This document shows, in pieces, positions 8,806 to 18,224 of a DNA stretch of 64,000 bases. The DNA lies in contig PAYY01000013.1 of NCBI GenBank assembly GCA_002715465.1, positions 49,860 through 113,859 of the forward strand, written 5' to 3'. Source of the DNA: Fidelibacterota bacterium. Lineage in GTDB: Bacteria; Marinisomatota; Marinisomatia; Marinisomatales; S15-B10. How positions within the stretch are numbered: the first letter of the stretch is position 1; each line of letters begins with the position of its first letter. The position numbers and the translations under genes are program-made. A model generated the notes under the pieces. The model was not told the origin of the DNA. It made no database searches and saw only the letters and a list, made by a program, of their open reading frames with translations.

Positions 8806-11800
8806 ATGTTAAATAAAGTTAATCCTAGAGTTGATTTTGTGCAGTTAGAACATGAAATATTAAAGTTCTGGAAAGATGCTGATATTTTCAAAAAAAGGAC
8901 TCTTTTGAATAAAGGAAACAAAAAATGGTCTTTTATTGATGGTCCAATCACTGCTAATAATCCCATGGGAGTTCATCATGCTTGGGGGCGAACTTATAAG
9001 GATCTTTTCCTTCGATATAAATCTATGCGAGGTTATGATTTGCGTTTTCAAAATGGTTTTGACTGCCAAGGTTTATGGGTAGAAGTAGAAGTTGAAAAAG
9101 AAATGGGCTTTAAAAGTAAAAAAGATATTGAAGAATATGGAATAGATACATTTGTAAATAAATGTAAGGAAAGAGTTTTACGTTATTCTCGCATTCAAAC
9201 TCAACAGTCAATTCGTCTTGGATATTGGATGGATTGGAATAACCTTGATCAGTTAAAAAAATTAGAAGATCTAATTGCAAAAAATCCTCAAAAAAGAATC
9301 ACTATTCAAGGTAAAAATGCTCCTATTACTGATTCAGTTGAAGGAATAGTTGGACGTCTTGGTATGCCTGAAATTGGAGGAAGTTATTTTACTTTTTCTA
9401 ATGAAAATAATTATATGATATGGAGAGCGATAAAGAATTGTTATAAAAATGGTTGGTTATATAGAGGGGCTGACACTATGCCGTGGTGTCCTCGTTGTTC
9501 AACTGGAATAAGCCAACATGAAATAGTAACTGACGGTTACGAGGAAATTACCCATAGAAGCGTTTATGTTAAATTTCCTGTGAAGAATCGCAGAGATGAA
9601 TCATTACTAATATGGACCACAACACCTTGGACTCTCACAAGTAATGTTGTAGCTGCTGTAGGTCCTAATCTAAAATATGTAAAAATTCGCTTAACGGATA
9701 CAGATGAGTTTCTTATCCTATCCAAAAATCGAACGAAAGTTATTAAATCTAAATTTACGATTGAGGAAGAATTTAAAGGTTCTGAAATGATTGATTGGGA
9801 GTATACTGGTCCTTTTGATGAATTAATAGCTCAGAAGAAATCTGGTGGATGGACAGAATTTGATGGAATAATAAAAAATATTAATGTTAGTTCTATAGAA
9901 TCTCACAGAGTAATTCCTTGGGATGATGTAAGTGAAGATGAAGGTACTGGTATCGTTCATATTGCACCTGGTGCAGGATCAGAAGATTTTAATTTAGGAA
10001 AGGAATTTAATCTTCCAGTTATTGCACCTCTTGATGAGGAAGGAAAATTTATTAATGGATTTGATTGGTTAACTGGACTATCAGTTTCAGAAGTTACAAA
10101 ACCTATTTTCCAAAATCTTAAGGATAAGGAGATTCTTTTCAGTATTGAAAATTATACTCATAGATATCCGACATGTTGGAGATGTAAGACTGAGCTTGTT
10201 TTTAGGTTAGTTGACGAATGGTATATCAGTATGGAGGAACTCCGTCCACGTTTGATGGATATTACTCGTCAAATAAATTGGATACCAAGCTTTGGACTTG
10301 AGAGAGAACTTGATTGGCTTAATAATATGCATGATTGGATGATTTCAAAAAAACGTTATTGGGGTCTGGCCTTGCCTATTTGGGAATGCGAATCTTGCGA
10401 AAATTGGACCGTAATCGGCGATGACAAGGAATTAAAAAAACGATCTGTATCAGGTCACGAATTTTTTGATGGAAGGACTCCTCATCGACCTTGGATCGAT
10501 AGTATTAAAATTAGCTGTGAAAAATGTGGTAAGGTAATGACTAGGGTTCCCGATGTTGGGAATCCTTGGTTAGATGCTGGAATAGTAACTTTCAGTACCC
10601 TTAGATATAGACAAGATCCTAGTTACTGGGAGAAATGGTACCCTGCAGATTGGATTAGTGAGAGTTTTCCCGGACAGTTTCGAAATTGGTTTTATAGTAT
10701 GCTTGTGATGGGGACGATTATTGATAAAAGTCCTTCATTTAAAACTAATTTTGGTTATGCGACTCTAATGGCTGAAGATGGTCGCGAAATGCATAAAAGT
10801 TGGGGTAATTCTATTGAATTTAATGAAGCTGCAGACAAAATGGGTGTTGATGTTATGAGATGGATGTATTCAGCCCAAAATCCTGAGCAAAATCTTTTAT
10901 TTGGATATGAAAAAGCTAAAGAAATCCGTAAGAGATTAATTACTATTTGGAACGTTTATTCCTTTTTTGTTACATATGCTCGACTTGATGAATTTGACCC
11001 ATTAATTAATGTAAAAAAAGATCATTTTACTCAGCTTGATCGTTGGATTATTGCAAAAATGGATAAACTTGTTGTTTTAGCAACAGAATCTTACGACAAT
11101 TTTAGAGTAGATCGTTTCATGAAAAATATAGATAGATTTTTAGATGATCTATCAAATTGGTATGTTAGACGTAATCGTAGAAGATATTGGAAAAGTGAAA
11201 ATGATGAAGATAAAAATGCCGCATATTTCACACTTTACAATGTTCTAAAAAAACTTATATTAATCCTTTCACCAGTTATCCCATTTGCAACTGAGGACAT
11301 TTATCAAAACCTTGTTCGTGGTCTTGAGCCTAACGAACCTGAGAGTATTCATTTAAATAGTTTTCCTAAGGTAGTTGCTAATAATATTGATGAAAAATTG
11401 ATTAAAGAAATGGATACTGTAGTCAAGACTGTTGAAATGGGAAGACATGCTAGGAATAAAGCATCTTTGAAGATTCGACAGCCGTTAAAAAAACTTCTCT
11501 TTTTTACTGAATATTCAGCTGTAGCTGAAGCAATCCTTTTGAATAAAGATCAAATTTTGGATGAATTAAATGTTAAGGAGATTGAAAGAGTTTCATCATA
11601 TAGTGATTTGCTTAGGAGGGAATTAAAACCAAATTATTCTACTTTAGGCGAAAAATTTTCTGATCAAGTAAAGTATATGGCTTCAATAATACAAAATTAT
11701 TCTTATGAAGAATTTGCAAAAAAAATTAAATCCTCTAATTCAATAACTCTTTCTTGTAATGGGAAAAACTATGAATTAGTGAAAGAAGATTTTATTGTAA

Positions 11801-12147
11801 ATCAAGAATCAGTTAAAGGTAGATCCTCAGTATCACAAGGCGATTTAATTGTTAGTGTGACTACTGAACTTACTGAAGATTTAATTCATGAAGGTTACAT
11901 AAGAGAAATTATTCGTTCTTTACAAAATATGAGGAAAGAAGCTGACTTTAATGTTGAAGATAGGATTAAAGTTTTTTGTCAAGCTGATAAAGATATGTCT
12001 GCTATAATTAGTAAATATGAAGATTATTTTAGATCTGAAGTTCTAGCTGTAGAGTTGGATTTCAGTGAAATTAGTGGGGAACTGACCAAGAAAATTTCAG
12101 TTGGGAAAAAAAGAATTGTATTTGGAATTTCACGTGTTAAAGTTTAA
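8806..12147 (+). CDS. ileS: Isoleucyl-tRNA synthetase, 'GVHHAWGR' subfamily
   Basis: Charges tRNA-Ile. Class I synthetase of about 1113 residues. The signature HIGH is replaced by HHAW (residues 57-60, in NNPMGVHHAWGR) and KMSKS by EMHKS (661-665). An editing domain is present (WTTTPWTLTSN, GTGIVHIAPGAG), as are Zn-type Cys pairs (CWRCK, CESC, CEKC) and an anticodon-binding C-terminus. A segment of about 45 residues (147-193, EGIVGRLGMPEIGGS) is inserted in the catalytic half. From memory these features recur in a minority IleRS subfamily of some Actinobacteria and Chloroflexi. TTG at 8800 is a possible start, but ATG at 8806 is more likely. Confidence 0.9.
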   Translation: MLNKVNPRVDFVQLEHEILKFWKDADIFKKRTLLNKGNKKWSFIDGPITANNPMGVHHAWGRTYKDLFLRYKSMRGYDLRFQNGFDCQGLWVEVEVEKEMGFKSKKDIEEYGIDTFVNKCKERVLRYSRIQTQQSIRLGYWMDWNNLDQLKKLEDLIAKNPQKRITIQGKNAPITDSVEGIVGRLGMPEIGGSYFTFSNENNYMIWRAIKNCYKNGWLYRGADTMPWCPRCSTGISQHEIVTDGYEEITHRSVYVKFPVKNRRDESLLIWTTTPWTLTSNVVAAVGPNLKYVKIRLTDTDEFLILSKNRTKVIKSKFTIEEEFKGSEMIDWEYTGPFDELIAQKKSGGWTEFDGIIKNINVSSIESHRVIPWDDVSEDEGTGIVHIAPGAGSEDFNLGKEFNLPVIAPLDEEGKFINGFDWLTGLSVSEVTKPIFQNLKDKEILFSIENYTHRYPTCWRCKTELVFRLVDEWYISMEELRPRLMDITRQINWIPSFGLERELDWLNNMHDWMISKKRYWGLALPIWECESCENWTVIGDDKELKKRSVSGHEFFDGRTPHRPWIDSIKISCEKCGKVMTRVPDVGNPWLDAGIVTFSTLRYRQDPSYWEKWYPADWISESFPGQFRNWFYSMLVMGTIIDKSPSFKTNFGYATLMAEDGREMHKSWGNSIEFNEAADKMGVDVMRWMYSAQNPEQNLLFGYEKAKEIRKRLITIWNVYSFFVTYARLDEFDPLINVKKDHFTQLDRWIIAKMDKLVVLATESYDNFRVDRFMKNIDRFLDDLSNWYVRRNRRRYWKSENDEDKNAAYFTLYNVLKKLILILSPVIPFATEDIYQNLVRGLEPNEPESIHLNSFPKVVANNIDEKLIKEMDTVVKTVEMGRHARNKASLKIRQPLKKLLFFTEYSAVAEAILLNKDQILDELNVKEIERVSSYSDLLRRELKPNYSTLGEKFSDQVKYMASIIQNYSYEEFAKKIKSSNSITLSCNGKNYELVKEDFIVNQESVKGRSSVSQGDLIVSVTTELTEDLIHEGYIREIIRSLQNMRKEADFNVEDRIKVFCQADKDMSAIISKYEDYFRSEVLAVELDFSEISGELTKKISVGKKRIVFGISRVKV

Positions 12148-12161
12148 TTAATGGAGATAGA

Positions 12162-12548
12162 ATGACAGCAAAAAAGAAATTAACAAAAAAGCAACTTGCT
12201 GAATACGAGAAAATCGTTTTAAATATGCGCAATAAGGCAATAGATGATTCTGATGCCATTAAAGAAAATTCTATCAATGATAGTGGAAACATTGATAGTA
12301 CTGCTACAGATTCAAATTATGCTTACCATATGGCAGATGTTGGTACAGATTCACATGAAAGGGAAAAATCATTTTTGTGGTATACTCGTGGAAGCAATTT
12401 TATAAGACATCTAGATGAAGCATTAGATAGAATTAAAGACGGTACTTTTGGGATTTGTAAGGGTTGTGAAGAATTAATCCCTCATGAAAGGTTAAAAGAA
12501 GTTCCTAATACTACCCAGTGCGTAAACTGCAAAAGCAAAAAAAATTAA
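12162..12548 (+). CDS. DksA/TraR-family zinc-finger protein
   Basis: Small (128-residue) transcription-factor-like protein. A basic Lys-rich, coiled-coil N-terminal half is followed by a C4 zinc finger: Cys99, Cys102, Cys120 and Cys123 (CKGC ... CVNC). The segment GTFGICKGC is the conserved DksA/TraR signature. DksA proteins bind the RNA polymerase secondary channel and, with ppGpp, tune rRNA and amino-acid promoters; whether this short form does so is inferred. A good ribosome-binding site (GGAG at 12153-12156) precedes the ATG. The ileS-dksA-lspA-rluD order indicates one operon. Confidence 0.88.
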   Translation: MTAKKKLTKKQLAEYEKIVLNMRNKAIDDSDAIKENSINDSGNIDSTATDSNYAYHMADVGTDSHEREKSFLWYTRGSNFIRHLDEALDRIKDGTFGICKGCEELIPHERLKEVPNTTQCVNCKSKKN

Positions 12549-12555
12549 TTATTAT

Positions 12556-13032
12556 TTGAATCCAATTTTTTATACTGTTTTGTCTGTATTCCTTGATCAG
12601 CTTACTAAAGCAATCGTACGAAGTACTATGGATCTTTATGATTCAATTCCAATACTCGGGAATTTTTTTAAATTAACTTATGTTGAGAATCCTGGAATTG
12701 CATTCGGAATAAATTTCCATGGAGGTCCTATTATTTTTACAATACTTGCGTCTATAGCTACTGTTTTTGTTGCATGGTACTTATGGAAATCAAAGGATAC
12801 TACTTTTATTAACCAATTAGGTTTATCCCTTATCCTAGGTGGTGCTCTAGGAAATCTTCTTGATCGCTATATGTTTGGAAGAGTAGTTGACTTTTTTCAT
12901 TTTTCCTTTGGACAATATTCTTATCCTGTGTTTAACATTGCGGATTCATGCGTTACAGTAGGAATGGTTTTTTTCATTTATGCCTCTTATTTTCAACAAG
13001 ATAAAGATCAGACGATCAATGAAAACCCTTAG
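12556..13032 (+). CDS. lspA: Lipoprotein signal peptidase (signal peptidase II)
   Basis: Inner-membrane aspartyl protease that removes signal peptides from diacylglyceryl prolipoproteins, of which this window encodes many. The 158 residues contain four hydrophobic segments. Conserved motifs are LDQLTK (13-18), VENPGIAFG (43-51), GALGNLLDR (96-104) and catalytic Asp112 (RVVDFF) and Asp130 (FNIADS). It begins with TTG 7 bases after dksA and overlaps the start of rluD by 14 bases, so translation is probably coupled. Confidence 0.95.
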   Translation: MNPIFYTVLSVFLDQLTKAIVRSTMDLYDSIPILGNFFKLTYVENPGIAFGINFHGGPIIFTILASIATVFVAWYLWKSKDTTFINQLGLSLILGGALGNLLDRYMFGRVVDFFHFSFGQYSYPVFNIADSCVTVGMVFFIYASYFQQDKDQTINENP

Positions 13033-13975
13033 CTTATGTGTTGAACTATCAAAAATTCGTATAGATAAATATTTAGCTGATGAGATTGAAATTTTATCTA
13101 GGTCAAAAATAAAATATTTGATTTTATCCAAGGATATTCTTGTAGATGGTAGGCAAGTTAAGCCAAGCTTTATCCTTGAGGGAGGGGAAATTATTGAAAT
13201 TAGTATTCCAGATATAGAACCTATTGAATTAGAACCTCAATTAATTCCTTTAGATATACTATATGAGGACAAAGATATTATTTTATTAAATAAGCCTGCT
13301 GGGTTGGTTGTACATCCTGGAGCTGGAAATCCAAATGGAACCCTAGTAAATGGTCTTATTTATCATTTTACTAATGTTTCTTTTTCTAATTCATCCCGTC
13401 CAGGTATTGTTCATCGTTTAGATAAGGATACTTCTGGAATAATGGTAATAGCAAAAAATGATTCAAGTCATTCAAATTTGTCGAAACAATTTTCTTTAAG
13501 AACTGTTAAAAAAACTTATATAGCTCTTGTTTGGGGAATTCTAATGAAACCAAAAGGAATAATTGATTACCCAATAATTCGTCATTCGAAAGATCGAACA
13601 TTGTTTAGCATTGGGAAAAAAGGACGTTCATCAGAAACATCATATCGTTTAATAGAACAATTTGAACATATCGCATTGGTTGAATTATCGCCAAGAACCG
13701 GTCGTACTCACCAATTAAGAGTCCATCTTTCATCTATAGGACATCCTATTTTTTCTGATGACAATTATGGTGGTGGAGAAAATAAAACAAAAGAATTCCT
13801 TCCTCATATTGCGAAAAAATATTTAAAACTTTCCCAATCTCTTTCTAGACAGGCTCTACATGCTATGACTCTTGAATTCGATCATCCAGTGACAGGAAAA
13901 CGGCAGGTTTCCCTAGCTCCTATGCCAAATGATATTGGTAACGTTATCAATTCTTTAGAGCCAGAAATTGTCTGA
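13019..13975 (+). CDS. rluD: RluD-type 23S rRNA pseudouridine synthase
   Basis: Isomerises uridine to pseudouridine in large-subunit rRNA (RluD targets helix 69 in E. coli; the exact target here is inferred). An S4 RNA-binding domain spans about residues 12-60, followed by the RluA-family catalytic domain with HRLDKDTSG at 132-140 (catalytic Asp135), NKPAGLVVHPG and RTGRTHQLRVH. ATG at 13019 overlaps lspA by 14 bases and gives a normal-length N-terminus; an upstream in-frame ATG at 12980 lies deep inside lspA and would add 13 non-conserved residues. Length 318 is typical. Confidence 0.94.
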   Translation: MKTLSLCVELSKIRIDKYLADEIEILSRSKIKYLILSKDILVDGRQVKPSFILEGGEIIEISIPDIEPIELEPQLIPLDILYEDKDIILLNKPAGLVVHPGAGNPNGTLVNGLIYHFTNVSFSNSSRPGIVHRLDKDTSGIMVIAKNDSSHSNLSKQFSLRTVKKTYIALVWGILMKPKGIIDYPIIRHSKDRTLFSIGKKGRSSETSYRLIEQFEHIALVELSPRTGRTHQLRVHLSSIGHPIFSDDNYGGGENKTKEFLPHIAKKYLKLSQSLSRQALHAMTLEFDHPVTGKRQVSLAPMPNDIGNVINSLEPEIV

Positions 13976-15521
13976 TCATCTAGAAAAATATGTGAAAGAG
14001 TTTCTCGATTATTTAAAAAGAGAGAAGAACTATTCTAGTCACACTGTTGATGCATATAGGACAGACCTTTTGCAGTTTCATCAGTTTATCAAATATTTAG
14101 ATCTAGATAATAAAACTTTATTTGAAGAATCAATAATTGAAATAGGAACTATTAAACTATTTATACATAAAGTTCTTGTATATACTAAAGAACAAATTAT
14201 TAAAGGTGAACTTAATATTGATTTTTCTAAAGAGGATAATTGGATTCTTTATAAAAAAGATGATTGGGAGAAAAAACAAGATAAGATAATTTTACTATTA
14301 TTATACTCTACCGGTATAACTCCTAATCAATTATTGGATTTAGATTTAGTCAATTTAAAACTAAATCAAAAAAAAATAATTATTTCTGATAAAAAGGGGA
14401 AAAAACAAACTTTTCACTTTCCTACAAAAATTGAAAAGGCCATTAGGTTATTTATTAATGATAGAAAAAAACGTTCTTCTAAAAATAACTTAAATGATCC
14501 TCTTTTTGTATCAAGGGAAGGAGTTAGATTTTCAATGGATATCCTTAGAAGTAGGATTAATGATTATTTTTTGAATGTTGAGAGAAATAGTGATTTTACC
14601 TTAAAGTTTTGTCGTGGATTATTTGCTACTCACTTATTTGAAAATGATATTGATATAACTGATGTAAAAGACATATTTGGTGAAAAAACAAAATTTTTAT
14701 TATCACATACAGGGAGATTTAATGAACTCTATCAACTTTTGAAAAAGCCTAAAGCAATTTCAGCAAGGTCCAGAAGCAGGAAGCTTTCTACTGTTAAATC
14801 CTTTTTCCAATTTTTATTGAAAAAAGGATTAATTAAAAATAATCCAGCAACAATAATTAAATCTCCAAAATACAAAGTTAATCCTCCACAAGTTCTTGAA
14901 GAAACAATCATGAAAATTCTACTTACTCCAATAGATTCTGAAGATTGGGAAATACTTCGTGATCGTACAATACTCGAAGTATTCTATAGTACAGGAATAC
15001 GTCTTACTGAATTGACTCAAATAAATTTAGGAGATATAAATTTTGTTGATAATGAGATTCTTATTTTTGGTAAAGGTAGGAAAGAAAGAATAGTTTTTTT
15101 TGGTAAAGAGGTAGCCAACATCCTTAAACTATATATTGTAGAACATGAAATTCATCTATCGAAAAATTATAAGGGAAAGGAATATGGGGCTAGACCGCTT
15201 TTTATTACTAAAAAAGGTAATAGGATTAAACCGAGAGAAGTACAAGAAAGAATCAAAATATTTTTTGAATTTGTTGCATTAAAAATTTCAAAAAAGAAAA
15301 ATAAAAGAAATTCAGATTTATCAATACTAATTAATTCAATTAATCCAACACCTCATTTATTTAGGCATACTTTTGCTACTCATCTAATTAATTCGGGTGT
15401 TAAAATGGAGATTGTCAAAGATTTGCTTGGTCATGAAAAATTATCTACTACTCAGATTTACAGTCATTTAGATGTAAAAGGAATGAAAAAAATTCTTGAT
15501 GAGGCACATCCTCATGCTTAA
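13968..15521 (+). CDS. Xer-type tyrosine recombinase with an internal degenerate catalytic domain
   Basis: A 517-residue protein; XerC/XerD are near 300. Residues 1-70 are the first half of a core-binding domain (FLDYLKREKNYSSHTVDAYR), and its second half is at about 262-312 (ARSRSRKLSTVKSFFQFLL, NNPA). The C-terminal catalytic domain is complete: Arg345, Lys369, His463, Arg466, His489, Tyr498. Between the two halves, residues about 104-250 form a second catalytic-like fold (YSTGITPNQLL, DPLFVSREG, CRGLFATHL) lacking most catalytic residues. It probably resolves chromosome dimers at dif, but could be a specialised integrase; no att sites are seen. TTG start overlaps rluD by 8 bases. Confidence 0.88.
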   Translation: MSDHLEKYVKEFLDYLKREKNYSSHTVDAYRTDLLQFHQFIKYLDLDNKTLFEESIIEIGTIKLFIHKVLVYTKEQIIKGELNIDFSKEDNWILYKKDDWEKKQDKIILLLLYSTGITPNQLLDLDLVNLKLNQKKIIISDKKGKKQTFHFPTKIEKAIRLFINDRKKRSSKNNLNDPLFVSREGVRFSMDILRSRINDYFLNVERNSDFTLKFCRGLFATHLFENDIDITDVKDIFGEKTKFLLSHTGRFNELYQLLKKPKAISARSRSRKLSTVKSFFQFLLKKGLIKNNPATIIKSPKYKVNPPQVLEETIMKILLTPIDSEDWEILRDRTILEVFYSTGIRLTELTQINLGDINFVDNEILIFGKGRKERIVFFGKEVANILKLYIVEHEIHLSKNYKGKEYGARPLFITKKGNRIKPREVQERIKIFFEFVALKISKKKNKRNSDLSILINSINPTPHLFRHTFATHLINSGVKMEIVKDLLGHEKLSTTQIYSHLDVKGMKKILDEAHPHA

Positions 15522-15783
15522 TAATTTTATTAATCAATAAATTCCTAGAAGAATTAAATAATTACAAATTTATTAATGCACTCTTTTGAAACCTTAAAAT
15601 GGTATTAACTGTTGATATTTCCTTTTCTAGCTGGACAGCCAGAATTCGTAGCCAGTAGTTAACAAGAAACATAATTAAGTAATGATGATAAATTAGACAA
15701 TTATATTGATTTTGCTTTAGCAAGTGGAGTAACTTCACATGTTTTATTCGAGGTTTAGAAATTAAGATGTGGGAGAAATAATA
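15522..15783 (+). other. metK leader region with possible RNA structure
   Basis: About 260 bases without a gene. TTAACT (15605-15610) can pair with AGTTAA (15657-15662). Inside this, CTGG (15631-15634) can pair with either of two CCAG copies (15639-15642 or 15652-15655), a switch-like arrangement. A second small hairpin is GTGGA/TTCAC around a GTAAC loop (15724-15738). It does not match SAM-I, SAM-II or SAH riboswitch cores that I know. The plus-strand frame from 15611 to 15758 reads like broken coding sequence with two TAA stops, so a decayed gene is an alternative. Confidence 0.3.
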
Positions 15784-16932
15784 TTGGAAGATAGGATTTT
15801 TACATCTGAGTCTGTTACTGAGGGTCATCCTGATAAAGTATGTGACCAAATTTCAGATGGAATTCTTGATGAAATAATAGCTAAAGACCCTAATGCTAGA
15901 GTAGCCTGTGAAACATTAACTACTACAGGTTTAGTGCTTGTTTCTGGTGAGGTCACAACAAATCATTATTGTGATGTTCAAAATGTTGTAAGGAACACCC
16001 TTGAAAATATAGGCTATACAAACCCAGAGTATGGTCTTGATTTTGAAGACTGTTCCGTACTTACATCTATACATGAACAAAGTAAGGATATTGCCCAAGG
16101 CGTTGATTCTTCTAATGAAAAGGAGCAAGGTGCAGGGGATCAGGGGTTAATGTTCGGTTATGCCTGCGATGAAACGGAGGTTCTTATGCCATTGCCAATT
16201 ACTTTAGCCCATCGATTAGCAAAGCGATTAGCTGATGTAAGAAAGGATGGAACTTTACCTTGGTCACGTCCAGATGGTAAAACTCAAGTGTCCGTAAGGT
16301 ATAAGGGTGGAAAACCTTTCGCTGTAGAGAAAGTAGTTGTTGCTATTCAACATGATCCAGATATAAGTAATAGCGAAATTCACTCTTCAATAAAAAATCA
16401 AGTTATTGAACCAATATGTTCTGATTGGTTAAATGAAAATTCGGGTTATTTTATTAACGCAACTGGTGTTTTTGAAAAAGGTGGTCCAGAAGCTGATACG
16501 GGTCTTACTGGGAGAAAAATCATTGTGGATACTTATGGTGGTTATGGCCGACATGGAGGTGGAGCTTTTTCAGGTAAAGACCCTTCAAAAGTTGATAGAT
16601 CTGCATCTTATATGGCACGCTATATTGCTAAAAATGTTGTTGCTGCAAAACTGGCTTCAAAGTGTGAGGTTCAATTAGCTTATTCTATTGGTGAAGCTGA
16701 ACCTGTATCAATATATGTGGATAGTTTTGGAACAAGTGCTATAAGTGATCAAGAATTAGAAAAAATTGTTAAAGATTACTTTCCAGTAAAGCCAAAAGAA
16801 ATAATTGAATCTTTAAATTTAAAACAACCTATTTATAGACAAACCGCAGCTTATGGACATTTTGGTCGAGAAGAAAAGGGATTTACTTGGGAAAAAACAG
16901 ATAAAGTTGAAGATTTGAAAAAACATGCCTAA
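15784..16932 (+). CDS. metK: S-adenosylmethionine synthetase
   Basis: Makes SAM from methionine and ATP. Hallmarks: [20 protein letters not shown] at the N-terminus (catalytic His in GHPDK), the ATP motif [12 protein letters not shown], and [20 protein letters not shown], the P-loop-like signature. The full family length is present. TTG at 15784 is preferred because GGGAG (15771-15775) sits 8 bases upstream; a GTG at 15769 in the same frame would add five residues but has no ribosome-binding site. It is followed 18 bases later by ahcY, so the SAM cycle genes are grouped. Confidence 0.95.
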   Translation: MEDRIFTSESVTEGHPDKVCDQISDGILDEIIAKDPNARVACETLTTTGLVLVSGEVTTNHYCDVQNVVRNTLENIGYTNPEYGLDFEDCSVLTSIHEQSKDIAQGVDSSNEKEQGAGDQGLMFGYACDETEVLMPLPITLAHRLAKRLADVRKDGTLPWSRPDGKTQVSVRYKGGKPFAVEKVVVAIQHDPDISNSEIHSSIKNQVIEPICSDWLNENSGYFINATGVFEKGGPEADTGLTGRKIIVDTYGGYGRHGGGAFSGKDPSKVDRSASYMARYIAKNVVAAKLASKCEVQLAYSIGEAEPVSIYVDSFGTSAISDQELEKIVKDYFPVKPKEIIESLNLKQPIYRQTAAYGHFGREEKGFTWEKTDKVEDLKKHA

Positions 16933-16944
16933 GGAAAAGGTTAG

Positions 16945-18207
<1,263 letters not shown>

Positions 18208-18224
18208 TCTCTCCTTAAGATTTT

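Noticed and set aside
13968..15521. Interpretation as a phage or transposon integrase
   Set aside because: No phage, transposon or att sequence nearby; the gene is embedded in a housekeeping operon and overlaps rluD by 8 bases.
15522..15783. Known SAM-I, SAM-II or SAH riboswitch upstream of metK
   Set aside because: None of the conserved core sequences that I know is present; only an unassigned structured leader is supported.
15562..15849. Minus-strand ORF opposite the metK leader and 5' end
   Set aside because: Overlaps the conserved start of metK, has no recognisable motif and no sensible start context; taken as a shadow.
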